This document shows positions 43,089 to 52,024 of a stretch of 64,000 nt of DNA, piece by piece. The notes under the pieces were generated by a model, which saw only the letters and a program-made list of their open reading frames with translations, ran no database searches and was not told the DNA's origin. The stretch's first letter is position 1; every line of letters begins with the position of its first letter. Made by a program: the position numbers and the translations under genes. This DNA comes from Methanomicrobiales archaeon (GTDB lineage: Archaea > Halobacteriota > Methanomicrobia > Methanomicrobiales > Methanospirillaceae). Location: contig JALHCK010000003.1 of the NCBI GenBank assembly GCA_022841205.1, forward strand, positions 98,601 through 162,600, given 5' to 3'.

Positions 43089-44153
43089 TCACCCCAGCAG
43101 GAGCAATCCGCCTGCAGTCCTGAGAACCCGGACGCTGTCCCCCGGCCCGACCTGCATTCCCGGCCCGACCCGGCATTCCGTGCTCTCCCCGGTTACAGGA
43201 TCGAGGATGCCGACAGCATCCCCCTCCCTGAACGTGACCAGGTACTCGACGGCGTCGCGCACGTTTCCGACAAGGGCTCCGATCTTTTTTTCCGGAAACG
43301 TTCGCTGCTGGCCGAGTTCGACATCGCTTACCCTGACATCGTGGCCGTCGGTGCCCTGTACCTCGGCATACCGGCCATGGACCATGACGATATCCCCCCT
43401 CGAATATTTCGGGAGCCTGACCAGGTAGGTTATCCGGAAGAGCCGCTTTCCTGCCCGCTCTCCGACCAGTTTCGGGTGGGTGGTGAACCGCCCGCCCATG
43501 GCCCTGACGATGGCCGTGGCGATCTCGTGGCCGATCCGCTGCGACCCGATGGTGATATCAAGGCCATCCCGCGTCTCTTCCATCTCGGCGATGAACGAGA
43601 GGCGCTCGCCTGATGCGGCCAGCCCTTCCTCGGTATCGCGGGCGATCCCCCGGGCCTTCCGGACCTCCCAGGGGAGCGGTTTTCTCCCGTCGGCCCTGAC
43701 CTGGACCACCCCTTCATGGTAATTACCTGACATCCGGTTGCACCGGTCGCACTGCTCTTTCTGCCAGACGATCCCGACCTGGCATGAACCTTCCACCGGT
43801 TCGCCAAAAAGGGTCCCCGACATCCGGCAGTCCGCAACCGAGCGGTTGCTGCCCGTTTCATGGACACGAATCGAGATCCCGGGGTTGACGACCTCCGGGA
43901 TGATATTGATCTTTTGCCGGACGAGATCACAGGCGAGGTCTTTTGGGGAAGTAGCGGTCTCCACCCAGAGACCGGCTTCTTTCCGGGCGCCGCAGGTCGG
44001 GCAGCAGGTGCTGATAATTCGTGCCGGGCAGGAGAACCAGCGGATTTGTGCCGCCCTGCAGGCTCCACACAGTCCCCCGTCTTCCGAGGGGCGTCCGCAC
44101 CGGGGGCAGATGTTTGCCCTGATCCTCTGGTTAAATCCTGATGATCTGGGCAT
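43089..44153 (-). CDS. nmd3: NMD3-like 60S export/ribosome assembly protein
   Basis: 354 residues from the ATG at 44153; a longer frame runs through the DUF424 gene and is not real. The N-terminal cysteine-rich zinc region CPRCGRPSEDGGLCGAC, then CCPTCG and CDRCN, is the NMD3 signature, followed by FRITYLVRLPKYSRGD and YAEVQGTDG. Archaeal NMD3 is thought to act in 50S subunit assembly. It overlaps the DUF424 gene by 23 bp, a widespread archaeal pairing, and is coupled to the Taw2-like gene downstream. Confidence 0.88.
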   Translation of the reverse strand: MPRSSGFNQRIRANICPRCGRPSEDGGLCGACRAAQIRWFSCPARIISTCCPTCGARKEAGLWVETATSPKDLACDLVRQKINIIPEVVNPGISIRVHETGSNRSVADCRMSGTLFGEPVEGSCQVGIVWQKEQCDRCNRMSGNYHEGVVQVRADGRKPLPWEVRKARGIARDTEEGLAASGERLSFIAEMEETRDGLDITIGSQRIGHEIATAIVRAMGGRFTTHPKLVGERAGKRLFRITYLVRLPKYSRGDIVMVHGRYAEVQGTDGHDVRVSDVELGQQRTFPEKKIGALVGNVRDAVEYLVTFREGDAVGILDPVTGESTECRVGPGMQVGPGDSVRVLRTAGGLLLLG

Positions 44154-44424
44154 GGGGCACGGAACCGATATGGATACACCCGTCTTTCCCGACCAGGCCA
44201 AGCTCGATGGCAAGGGCCACCGATCGCTCCCCCATAAGGTTTGCATTCTCGGCACGGGAGAGCGCTGACCTGACCGCTTCCGGGGTTGCGGGACTGTTCC
44301 CGTAGAAGGCCTCGGAGATGTGGATCTCAAGGTCGCCATGGGAAATCCGGGCATTGATGAGTTCCCGGTCGCAGACGGCGACGACTTCATCACCGGCAGG
44401 AGTGCGGTGAATCTTCAGGTACAT
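44131..44424 (-). CDS. DUF424 domain protein
   Basis: 97 residues from the ATG at 44424 (MYLKIHRTPAGDEVVAVCDR). The short alpha/beta protein with the stretches ISEAFYGNSPATPEAVRSAL, NLMGERSVALAIELGL and HIGSVPHAQIIRI matches DUF424, which archaeal genomes often encode next to NMD3. No biochemical function is known. It has its own TATA element 29 nt upstream, so the segment from here to the methyltransferase at 37719 may be a sub-operon. Confidence 0.85.
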   Translation of the reverse strand: MYLKIHRTPAGDEVVAVCDRELINARISHGDLEIHISEAFYGNSPATPEAVRSALSRAENANLMGERSVALAIELGLVGKDGCIHIGSVPHAQIIRI

Positions 44425-44447
44425 TGGACTAAGGTCGCAGGGTGACA

Positions 44448-44458
44448 CCATAAATTAA
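44448..44458 (-). promoter_or_regulatory. TATA box for DUF424-nmd3
   Basis: On the minus strand TTAATTTATGG is centred about 29 nt upstream of the DUF424 ATG, in the only sizeable gap (53 nt) of the twelve-gene block. Confidence 0.5.
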
Positions 44459-44477
44459 TTCAACGGGAAATCCGCCT

Positions 44478-45305
44478 TCACCTGGAAATGTCGACGCCAT
44501 ACACCCGGGCGGGAGTCCCGGCATGGATGTGGTGCGCATCCTCAGGGGTGATCAGTCCGCTTTCAAGGAGCCTGAACGTGGCCCGGGGTACCGATTTCGG
44601 GCCGATGACCGCTCCCGGCCTGCGGTTTTCATCCATGTAATCGCTTTCCATGGTGAAGTGCCGTCCGGCAGCGGCCATTTCAGGGATCGCCGGGTGGGTG
44701 GCGATCATCGAGGGGGTGAGGGGGGTATCGGGCGTGGCATAGTGCTTCACCACCCGGTATGCGGGGAGCCCGGCCCGGGCGGCACGTTCGACCACGTCGG
44801 TGCACGGGCCGCTTTCGGCATGGATCTGGACCGCACACCCTAGGCGTGCAGCCAGTGAGAGGGCATGGAAGAGCACCTCGTTTGATGCATCAAGCACCTC
44901 CGGAGATACCTCGTAGTGGGGCCGGCCGCTCTTGAGGGCGACCGCGCTACCATCCGCGATGTACTCCCCGGCGATGTCAAGGCCGCGCTTCATCACCGCT
45001 ACAGCGTCACCGGGTGGAATTCTCTCAAGGAGACGTGATATCTCGGCAGGATGGACTCCGAGGACTACGAAGACCGTGAGCCCGAGTTCCCTTACTGCGC
45101 CGGCAACAGTGATGGTCTCATCAAAGATATCCCTGAACTCCTCACCCGTCGCCGGGAGGACTCCAAACGACGAGGAGGGCTTGGAGACCATGAACAGATG
45201 GGTTCCTCCTGCCCGCTGGAAGTCCCGTGCCGCTGCAAGCCCCCTGCCATTCCGGGGGTCGATATGGATATGATCGTCAGTAATCGGGATGTCAGGGTTC
45301 TTCAT
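44478..45305 (-). CDS. TatD-family metal-dependent hydrolase
   Basis: 275 residues. The N-terminal ITDDHIHIDPRNG supplies the HxH metal ligands; FVVLGVHPAEIS, VQIHAESGP, VVKHYATPDTP and FTMESDYMDENRRPG follow in the order of the TatD/amidohydrolase-like archaeal hydrolases (COG1099-type). The activity may be DNase or another phosphodiester/amide hydrolysis; the substrate is unknown. It overlaps the MptD 3' end by 14 bp. Confidence 0.8.
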   Translation of the reverse strand: MKNPDIPITDDHIHIDPRNGRGLAAARDFQRAGGTHLFMVSKPSSSFGVLPATGEEFRDIFDETITVAGAVRELGLTVFVVLGVHPAEISRLLERIPPGDAVAVMKRGLDIAGEYIADGSAVALKSGRPHYEVSPEVLDASNEVLFHALSLAARLGCAVQIHAESGPCTDVVERAARAGLPAYRVVKHYATPDTPLTPSMIATHPAIPEMAAAGRHFTMESDYMDENRRPGAVIGPKSVPRATFRLLESGLITPEDAHHIHAGTPARVYGVDISR

Positions 45306-45627
45306 AGCAGCGGATGATCTCCATCATGGGATACTCACCCTTCTTCCAGAGCCGGGCATGGCAGCACGACTTCTGCACCTTCGTGACCACGTCGGCAGTA
45401 ATCATCGTCCCCTTCAGCTCGGAATAGCCGAATTCGTTTATCTTCATTGCCCGGTCGATGCCGACCCGCACCTCGCGGACAAATGGCTGGAGGGCGATGC
45501 TTTCCCGGATGGCTGTCTCGAGCGAGGGTGCAGTTTCCGGTGAGATCGGTGTTCCCACGAACTGGTGGTAGAGCGCTCCGAGCTTGATGCCTGCTTCAAA
45601 TATTGCCTGTTCACGCGTCCCTGTCAT
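45292..45627 (-). CDS. mptD: Archaeal dihydroneopterin aldolase
   Basis: 111 residues, the normal size of MptD (formerly DUF381). EAGIKLGALYHQFVGTPIS and the later ELKGTMITADVVTKVQKS are characteristic. MptD converts 7,8-dihydroneopterin to 6-hydroxymethyl-dihydropterin, an early step in tetrahydromethanopterin synthesis, which methanogenesis needs as its C1 carrier. It lies 35 nt after MCM, with a T-tract in the gap. Confidence 0.92.
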   Translation of the reverse strand: MTGTREQAIFEAGIKLGALYHQFVGTPISPETAPSLETAIRESIALQPFVREVRVGIDRAMKINEFGYSELKGTMITADVVTKVQKSCCHARLWKKGEYPMMEIIRCYEEP

Positions 45628-45649
45628 GGTTTATACTCTATCTGGCCGG

Positions 45650-45660
45650 AAAAAAAGGTA
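45650..45660 (-). terminator. T-tract between mcm and mptD
   Basis: On the minus strand ACC and seven T lie just after the MCM stop. It may be a partial terminator inside the block and weakly fits the AACCC-T pattern. Confidence 0.3.
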
Positions 45661-45662
45661 CG

Positions 45663-47780
45663 TCAGATGAGCTTGATGGTGCCTCTATGGGGCTCCATGA
45701 CCTCACCTTGTCGCAGTAACAAATCGATCAGTCTCTCGATTTCGTCCCTGTGGTGGCCCTGTCTTGTAATCTGGCCGATAACTGCCTCCTTCTGCGCCCG
45801 GCCGCTCTCGTCGGCCAGCTGGCCGATGACCTCCTTGATGGTGCGGATCAGGTCCCGCCTTCCCTTCGAGATCCCGGTCACAACCTTGTCGATGTCAAAG
45901 GTCCCGGTGCTTGCATCATAGGCCACCTGCCGCAGGCAATTATCAACGATCCCGATAACCCGTTCGGCATCAGCGGGCTCGATATCGGAAGAGAGGCGGA
46001 TCCGGGCGCTGGCCTCGGCGAGCCTGACCAGGGCCTCGAGCTGGCGGGCGGTGACCGGGACAGGCTTTGTCGACTCCGATGCAAGCCCCCTGAGCCGCAT
46101 GTAGTAGCTGGCCAGCGATTCGCGGGCGGCATCTGAAAGACGGGGGTAGCAGGTACGCCTGGCATAGGCGACGTATTTCCGGAAGAATGCCGGGTCTATG
46201 TCCGGGGTGACCGGTTTGAGCCGCTCCCGGATATACTCATCATCGACCCCGGGGATGGGGCTCTTTGCGTGCTGGGCGATGGTCTCCCCGATGCTGTGTG
46301 CCTTGAGGATGTGCTCGGCAATCGCCCCGTCGCGCTGGGGATCGGGCTTGTCGCCCATGATGAAGATCAGGTCGAAGCGGGAGAGCAGGGATGCCGGCAT
46401 GTTGATCTGCTCACCGATAGGGGTGAATTCGTCGAACCGGCCGTATTTCGGGTTTGCTGCGCCAAGCAGGGCGCACCGCGATTTCAGGGTCGCGGTAATT
46501 CCCGCCTTGGCAACACTGATCGACTGCTGCTCCATCGCTTCGTGAAGCGCGCTCCTGTCGTCTTTCTGCATCTTGTCCATCTCATCGACCGCCGCGATCC
46601 CCATATCGGCAAGGACCAGCGCTCCGGCTTCCAGAGTCCAGCGCCCGTCACCGAACTCGTCCTTTACAGCGGTCGCGGTCAGGCCGGCGGAAGTGGAAGA
46701 CTGGCCGCTCGTGTATATGGCACGAGGGGAGAGCTTGACCACGTAGCGGAGCAGCTGGCTCTTGGCAATCCCGGGGTCTCCGATCAGGAGGACGTGGATA
46801 TCTCCCCGGAGATGGCTTCCATCCGGCATCTCCTTGGTGATGCCGCCGAAGATCTGGAGGGCGATCGCTTCCTTGACATCCTCGTTGCCATAGATTGTCG
46901 GAGCGATGGAGTGGGTGATCTTGCCGTAGATGTTCGGGTGGTGCGAGAGGGCGAGTATCTCCTCTTCGTCCTTATCATCGATCTGCACCTCTTCAAACTC
47001 CTTTTCGGCGATCTCGATCGAGTTGCACTCGAGGTAAATGTCAAATATGGTGCTCTTATCACCATGGGTGACCCGTTGCATGGACCGGAGGATGCCGTTG
47101 ATGATCACCCGATCGCCCGGCGCCACCTTTCCGGTCATGTCATCGGTAGCATCGACATCGAGGGTCTGGGGCTGCTCCCCGCCCCGGAGGCCCTCCGGAG
47201 ACTCCTGGATCCGGAGTTTCTGGGAGTCCGTGAACCGGGAGCGTTTGGGGATGAGCTCCAGTTTCTTGAAGGTGCACCCGTCCGTGGCACAGCCGTCCGG
47301 CTCTCTGAACTTCCCGTATCCCTGCTCGCGGATGGTGATATGTCCGGCAGGGCACCTGAAGTGCGCCTCAACCACCCTCGGCCGGACTTCCGTGGTCTTC
47401 CGGAGGATCCCTTCCACGCTGATGAAGGTGTTGATGTGGTCGGACCGGATCTGGCGGATGGCGATCTTTCGCGGGAGGTTGATGAACCGGATATTGAACT
47501 CCTTTGCGGCTTTCCCATCCCTGGTCTTGATCAGCTGGTGCGCCGCAATCGATGACCGGACATCCCCGATAACCTTCCCCGGGTTGTCGAGCAGCTCGTC
47601 GGCCATCCGGATGCCGGTCTTTCCGAAACTCTCGAGCACCCGGTAATCGATGAAAAGCGACCTCCGGTACGGGAATTCCCGCGAGAGCTCAGAGAGCTCC
47701 TTCTTGTAGCGGCTCCGCAAAAACCTGCTCCAGTCTGCATCGCGGTCGATAATTTCGGCCTGGGGCTCGCTTTCCATCAT
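45663..47780 (-). CDS. mcm: Replicative DNA helicase MCM
   Basis: 705 residues from the ATG at 47780 (ATG 47777 three bases on, and a GTG at 47786, are alternatives; GAAGGTGG lies just upstream). The N-terminal domain carries a zinc site (FRCPAGH, then CATDGC). The AAA+ core has Walker A GDPGIAKSQ, Walker B LADMGIAAVDEMDKM and the arginine finger LSRFDLIF. The C-terminal winged helix is complete. It forms the homohexameric replicative helicase. It lies 8 nt after RfcS and is co-transcribed with it. Confidence 0.97.
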   Translation of the reverse strand: MMESEPQAEIIDRDADWSRFLRSRYKKELSELSREFPYRRSLFIDYRVLESFGKTGIRMADELLDNPGKVIGDVRSSIAAHQLIKTRDGKAAKEFNIRFINLPRKIAIRQIRSDHINTFISVEGILRKTTEVRPRVVEAHFRCPAGHITIREQGYGKFREPDGCATDGCTFKKLELIPKRSRFTDSQKLRIQESPEGLRGGEQPQTLDVDATDDMTGKVAPGDRVIINGILRSMQRVTHGDKSTIFDIYLECNSIEIAEKEFEEVQIDDKDEEEILALSHHPNIYGKITHSIAPTIYGNEDVKEAIALQIFGGITKEMPDGSHLRGDIHVLLIGDPGIAKSQLLRYVVKLSPRAIYTSGQSSTSAGLTATAVKDEFGDGRWTLEAGALVLADMGIAAVDEMDKMQKDDRSALHEAMEQQSISVAKAGITATLKSRCALLGAANPKYGRFDEFTPIGEQINMPASLLSRFDLIFIMGDKPDPQRDGAIAEHILKAHSIGETIAQHAKSPIPGVDDEYIRERLKPVTPDIDPAFFRKYVAYARRTCYPRLSDAARESLASYYMRLRGLASESTKPVPVTARQLEALVRLAEASARIRLSSDIEPADAERVIGIVDNCLRQVAYDASTGTFDIDKVVTGISKGRRDLIRTIKEVIGQLADESGRAQKEAVIGQITRQGHHRDEIERLIDLLLRQGEVMEPHRGTIKLI

Positions 47781-47788
47781 GCCCACCT

Positions 47789-48757
47789 TCAGCCGGGCCG
47801 CCGTGCAATGATCACGAACTGGGCGATCAGCGCATCCATCTGGATATCGCTGTTTGCTCCTTCAGAGAGCCGGAAGTCGGTTGTCCCGAGCTGGTCCACG
47901 AGGGCTACCCGCAGCGAATCGTCCATCGGCCGCTTCATGATGGCCCGGTAGCACTGGTTGATCAGTTCATTCGGGGCAATTCCCCGCTCACGGAGGAGTT
48001 CTGCGAGGACGCGTTCTGCCCCTTCAAAATCCCCGGACAGGGCAAGGTTGAGGAGTGAATCGATCTCCTCCGGTTTTGCCGTTGCGGTGATGGCGTAAAC
48101 CCCGTCCTTGGTGATCTCCGGGGAAAGGATCGCCGCCCCCTGGAGGGCATTGATGGCTTTCCGCATGTCGCCCTGGGCGATATAGGTGATTGCCAGGACG
48201 GCATCTTCTGAAACACGCAGGTTCTCGCTCCTGGCGATGCGGTGGATCTCCTCTGCTATCGCTGACGGATCGAGCGGCCTGAACCGGTATATGGCGCACC
48301 TGCTCTGGATGGGATCGATTATCTTTGACGAGTAGTTGCATGAAAGGATGAACCTGCAGGTCTGCGCAAAGCTCTCCATCGTCCTCCTGAGTGCAGCCTG
48401 GGCATCCGGGGTCAGGGCGTCAGCCTCATCGAGGAAGAGTATCTTGAAGGATGCCCCGCCGAGCGGCGAAGTCCGGGCGAACTGCTTGATCTGGTTTCGG
48501 ACCACGTCGATCCCGCGTTCATCGGATGCATTCAGCTCCCGGAAGTTCATGTGCCACGATTCTCCGAAAAATTCCCGGGCGAGGGCGATTGCCGCCGTAG
48601 TTTTGCCTACCCCTGCCGGGCCGGTGAATAGCAGGTGGGGAAGGCTGCCTGTTCTGACATAGGACTGGAGGCGCTCCACGATCTCGTCCTGGCCGACTAT
48701 ATCGGCAAGGAGAACCGGCCGGTACTTCTCAACCCAGATGGTGTGGCTCTCGTCCAT
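47789..48757 (-). CDS. rfcS: Replication factor C small subunit
   Basis: 322 residues. IWVEKYRPVLLADIVGQ, Walker A GPAGVGKTT, Walker B LFLDEADALT, sensor-1 SCNYSSKII and the SRC motif QSRCAIYRF are all intact, making this the catalytically competent clamp-loader subunit. It loads PCNA with the large subunit (not in window) and probably with the degenerate paralogue at 38441. It is the first gene of a twelve-gene block. Confidence 0.97.
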   Translation of the reverse strand: MDESHTIWVEKYRPVLLADIVGQDEIVERLQSYVRTGSLPHLLFTGPAGVGKTTAAIALAREFFGESWHMNFRELNASDERGIDVVRNQIKQFARTSPLGGASFKILFLDEADALTPDAQAALRRTMESFAQTCRFILSCNYSSKIIDPIQSRCAIYRFRPLDPSAIAEEIHRIARSENLRVSEDAVLAITYIAQGDMRKAINALQGAAILSPEITKDGVYAITATAKPEEIDSLLNLALSGDFEGAERVLAELLRERGIAPNELINQCYRAIMKRPMDDSLRVALVDQLGTTDFRLSEGANSDIQMDALIAQFVIIARRPG

Positions 48758-48788
48758 TGGCGTATCCTCTTACATTGTTGGAGGTTAT

Positions 48789-48798
48789 GGTATATCAG
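48789..48798 (-). promoter_or_regulatory. TATA-like element for rfcS-mcm
   Basis: On the minus strand CTGATATACC lies about 37 nt upstream of the rfcS ATG, the likely promoter of the rfcS-mcm-mptD-tatD run. Confidence 0.45.
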
Positions 48799-48866
48799 TA
48801 TCTGGCCCGTGCTGATAAAATCAGTACCGTGCACTCCGAAGATGCCTGTGAGAAACGGGCAGGTGG

Positions 48867-48880
48867 AAAAAAGGGTTATT
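48867..48880 (-). terminator. Stop-codon-fused U-tract after the giant surface gene
   Basis: On the minus strand the stop codon TAA continues as CCC and six T. The motif is the same 14-mer found after the other surface operon at 23083, apart from one extra T there. Confidence 0.5.
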
Positions 48881-51800
48881 TTTCTTCAAAAAGCTCTGCG
48901 CCTTTTTCCTTCTGGTAGGAGTAGTAGGCAAGGCCTGCGAGGATAATGATCACCAGGATGATGGGGATCAGCCATGCCAATGGGAACTGCGACCAGAATG
49001 GCTGGGCGGGTGGGACGGTGGTAGAGGGGACCGGGGTGGTCACGGTCGTCTCAACAGGCGCAGTTGTTGGCGGTGGCGTGGTTGGGGTGGTAGTCACGGT
49101 TGCATTCTCATCTCCACCGGTGCTGCCGCCGGGGGTGGCAGTGGTGGTTGGGGTGGCAGTCGGGACATAGACGCTTCCGCCACCGCCTCCTCCACCGCCA
49201 CCTCCGCCACCACCGGTCAGCCGGAAGGATGCGGCGATGGTGTGGTTTTCGTGAACGTTCTCAAATGTCCAGGCAAAGAGCGCCCCCTTCGATACATAAT
49301 CCACGGTTACTGCCTGGACCGTGTAGTAAGGCTGCGGGGTGATATTGAAGGTAATATTTCCTCCAGCCGGGACGGGAACAAGGCCGCCCGGGGTGATCTG
49401 TCCACCGCTTCCTGCCGTGGCATTGATGTAGTAGAGTTCTGCAGGTGAAGTGACGCTGATGAACCCGGGTTTTGTGGCAAAGCCACTGCCGAAATCGTTT
49501 GTTGCCGTGAGATTAACGGTATACGATCCCTCCTTGGAATAGACATGGACAGGGTTTCTTATGGCGGCCGTCGTGTTGTCACCGAACTGCCAGAGCCAGC
49601 TTTCCGGACTGTTGCTGGAGGTATCAGTAAACTGGACGGACAGCGGGGCAACCCCGGACGTCACGTTGGCAATAAACCCGGCAACCGGCGGCAGCTGGCC
49701 ACCGGAAACGGTTATGAAATCAGGTCGTTCCAGTGAACTCGTACCTGCCGCATTGGCCACATCCAGGCTTACCGTGTAGGTTCCCGGGGACTGGTAGACA
49801 TGGACGGGGTTTCTTACGTTCGAGGAAGACCCGTCACCAAAGTCCCAGAACCACGATGTGGGAATGTTCAGCGACGTGTCGATGAACTGCACGGCAAGCG
49901 GAGCGGGTCCAGAAGTCCTGTTTGCCGTGAAATTGGCAACCGGCAGATCGGGGGGCGGTATTTCCGTGACCCGGAGGTTGAGTTCTGTCAACCCTCCCCA
50001 TTTGTAGGGATAGGTCATCTGCCAGTTACCACCGGCACCGACATCGTAGCATTCGGCACGGATGCCGTTTGCATAGAACGAAATCGGTGAACCCTCGGGG
50101 ACCGAACCCTGGACGATGAGGTTTTTCGTGTCATTGATGAAGTCGCCGTAACGTCCATCCACTTCGGTAATGACAAATCCGCCACCACCCTTGACAATGC
50201 CCGAAATGTAGGTGCCGGCAGGGGCATCTTCACCGGCAATGGTGATCTTGCCGTAGAATGCATGGGGCAGCGGTGGCAGCGGTGGCATAACGAAGATGTA
50301 ATTGTATTTTACCTCGGAATCAGTCCCATCTGCGTTGGTGACCGTAAGGCTGACCGTATACAACCCCTCTTCGGTATACACATGGACGGGGTTCTGTGTG
50401 GTGGCCGTCGTGTTGTCACCGAACTGCCAGAACCAGCTGCTCGGGTTGTTTGTCGATGTATCGGTGAACTTTACAGAGAGCGGGGCCGGGCCGGAGGTCC
50501 GGTTGGCGGCGAAGTCAGCCACCGGAGGTCTTGGTGGGGCCGCCTGAATTCTCAGGTTCAGCTCGGTGAGGGCTCCGGAGGTGAATGGATAGGTCGCCTG
50601 CCAGTTTCCTCCGGCAGCAACATCGTAGCATTCGGCAACAGACCCGTCAAGGTAGAAGGTGATGGGCGTCCCATTAACGATCTGGCCCTGGACGGCGAGT
50701 TTTTCTCCGGCAGCCCCGGGTTCTCCATACTGCCCGGGTTTGCCGGCAGTGATGGACCCTCCTCCACCATGAACGGCAGCGGACACAACAGTTCCCGCAC
50801 TAGACGGCTGGCCACCGATGGTAATTGCTCCATAGAAAAGATGGGGGGTTTGCGGAATTACTGGACCGACGACAATGAAGCCGGGTTTGCTGATCCAGTC
50901 TGACCCGGCATTGTTGGAGACGGTGAGCGTCACCGTGTAGGTCCCGGGTTCGGTATACGTGTGGACAGGGTTCCTGGTGGCTGCTGTATTGCCGTCACCG
51001 AAATCCCAGAACCATGAACTGGGGCTGTTACTGGATCTATCCCAGAATTGCACTGCCAGGGGAGCATTTCCAGAGGTCCGGTTTGCGTCAAAATCGGCAA
51101 CCGGAGGATCACAGGAATATCCATAAAATGTCCCATACGCAGAGTCCGATCCGCACTCGTTGGTCACGGTGAGGTTGATCGTATAGATGCCTGGGATGGT
51201 GTAGGTATGGGCAGGGTTCTGCTCGGTGGACGTTGTGCCGTCACCAAACTCCCATCGCCAGGTGTCCGGGTTTTTGGTGGAGGTATCGGTGAACCTGATC
51301 GTTACCGGTGGGAACCCGCAACTGCAGTTCATTTCGAAGGAGGCAACCGGCGGCGGACAGTGTTCGGCATTGATGTAACATGGTTTTGAGATGAAGTCGG
51401 ACCCGCACTCGTTTGTCACGGTGAGGTTCACCGTGTAAGTGCCGGGTGTGGTGTAGGTGTGAACCGGGTTTTTGTCAGTTGACGTTGCGCCGTCACCGAA
51501 CTGCCATGACCAGGTATCCGGGTTGTTGGTGGACAGGTCGGTGAACTGGATAGTGAGAGGGACCCTGCCGGAAGTCGTGTTGGCGGTAAAGTTGGCCACC
51601 GGTAGCGGACAGGGTTCGGCAGTGATGTAACATTGTTTTGAGGTGGAGTCAGACCCGCACTCGTTTGTCACGGTGAGGTTCACCGTGTAAGTGCCGGGTG
51701 TGGTGTAGGTATGGACGGGGTGTTGGTCGGTTGACGTTGCGCCGTCATGGTCGGTTGACGTTGCGCCGTCACCGAACTGCCAGGACCAGGTGTCCGGGTT

Positions 51801-52024
51801 GCTGGTGGAGAGGTCGGTGAACTTAACTGATAGAGGTACCTTGCCGGAAGTCGTGTTGGCGGAGAAGTTAGCCACCGGAGGCGGACAGGGTCCGGCAGTG
51901 ATGTAACATTGTTTTGAGGTGGAGTCGGACCCGCACTCGTTTTTCACGGTGAGGTTCACCGTGTATGTCCCGACTTCTGTGTAAGTATGGACCGGGTTTT
52001 TGTCGGTTGACGTTGCGCCGTCAC
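48876..52024 (-). CDS. Giant surface protein, C-terminal part after frameshift
   Basis: This is the downstream part of the gene starting at 54834; it is out of frame with the upstream part because of the 40-bp duplication. The frame is open upstream to an internal ATG at 52064, which is not a true start. It continues PKD3 (KNPVHTYTEVGTYTVNLT), then PKD4-PKD7, FYG module 1 (50543-50855), PKD8, FYG module 2 (49967-50275), PKD9 and PKD10. After these come an InlB-repeat-like domain (YYINATAGSGGQITPGG), a run of about a dozen glycines, a TPTP linker, a membrane helix (FPLAWLIPIILVIIILAGL) and a charged tail. PKD4 carries a 24-bp in-frame duplication. It contains the only predicted membrane anchor of the gene. 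Confidence 0.8.
49967..50275 (-). other. FYG module 2 of the giant surface protein
   Basis: Encodes a segment starting LPHAFYGKITIAGEDAPAGT and ending LTELNLRV. It is about 100 residues of beta-rich sequence bearing GTYISGIVKGGG and PEGSPISFYANGIRAECYDV. It aligns by eye with four other copies in the window. Confidence 0.65.
50543..50855 (-). other. FYG module 1 of the giant surface protein
   Basis: Encodes TPHLFYGAITIGGQPSSAGT to ALTELNLRIQ. It shares the order FYG-TI-G-x-P-(S/A)-x-GT, YG-x-PG, L-x-VQG, GTPI-x-FY, A-x-CYDV-A-GGNW, YPF and LTELNLR with the other copies. Confidence 0.65.
51724..51771 (-). repeat. 24-bp in-frame tandem duplication in PKD4
   Basis: Two exact copies (51724-51747 and 51748-51771) encode an eight-residue repeat that doubles the DGATSTD segment of one PKD domain. 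It keeps the frame. It lies at the position homologous to the frameshifting 40-bp duplication one and a half domains upstream in the protein. Confidence 0.85.

Noticed and set aside
46269..47555. 428-codon plus-strand frame
   Set aside because: Antisense to mcm; no recognisable domain and codon pattern typical of a reverse shadow.
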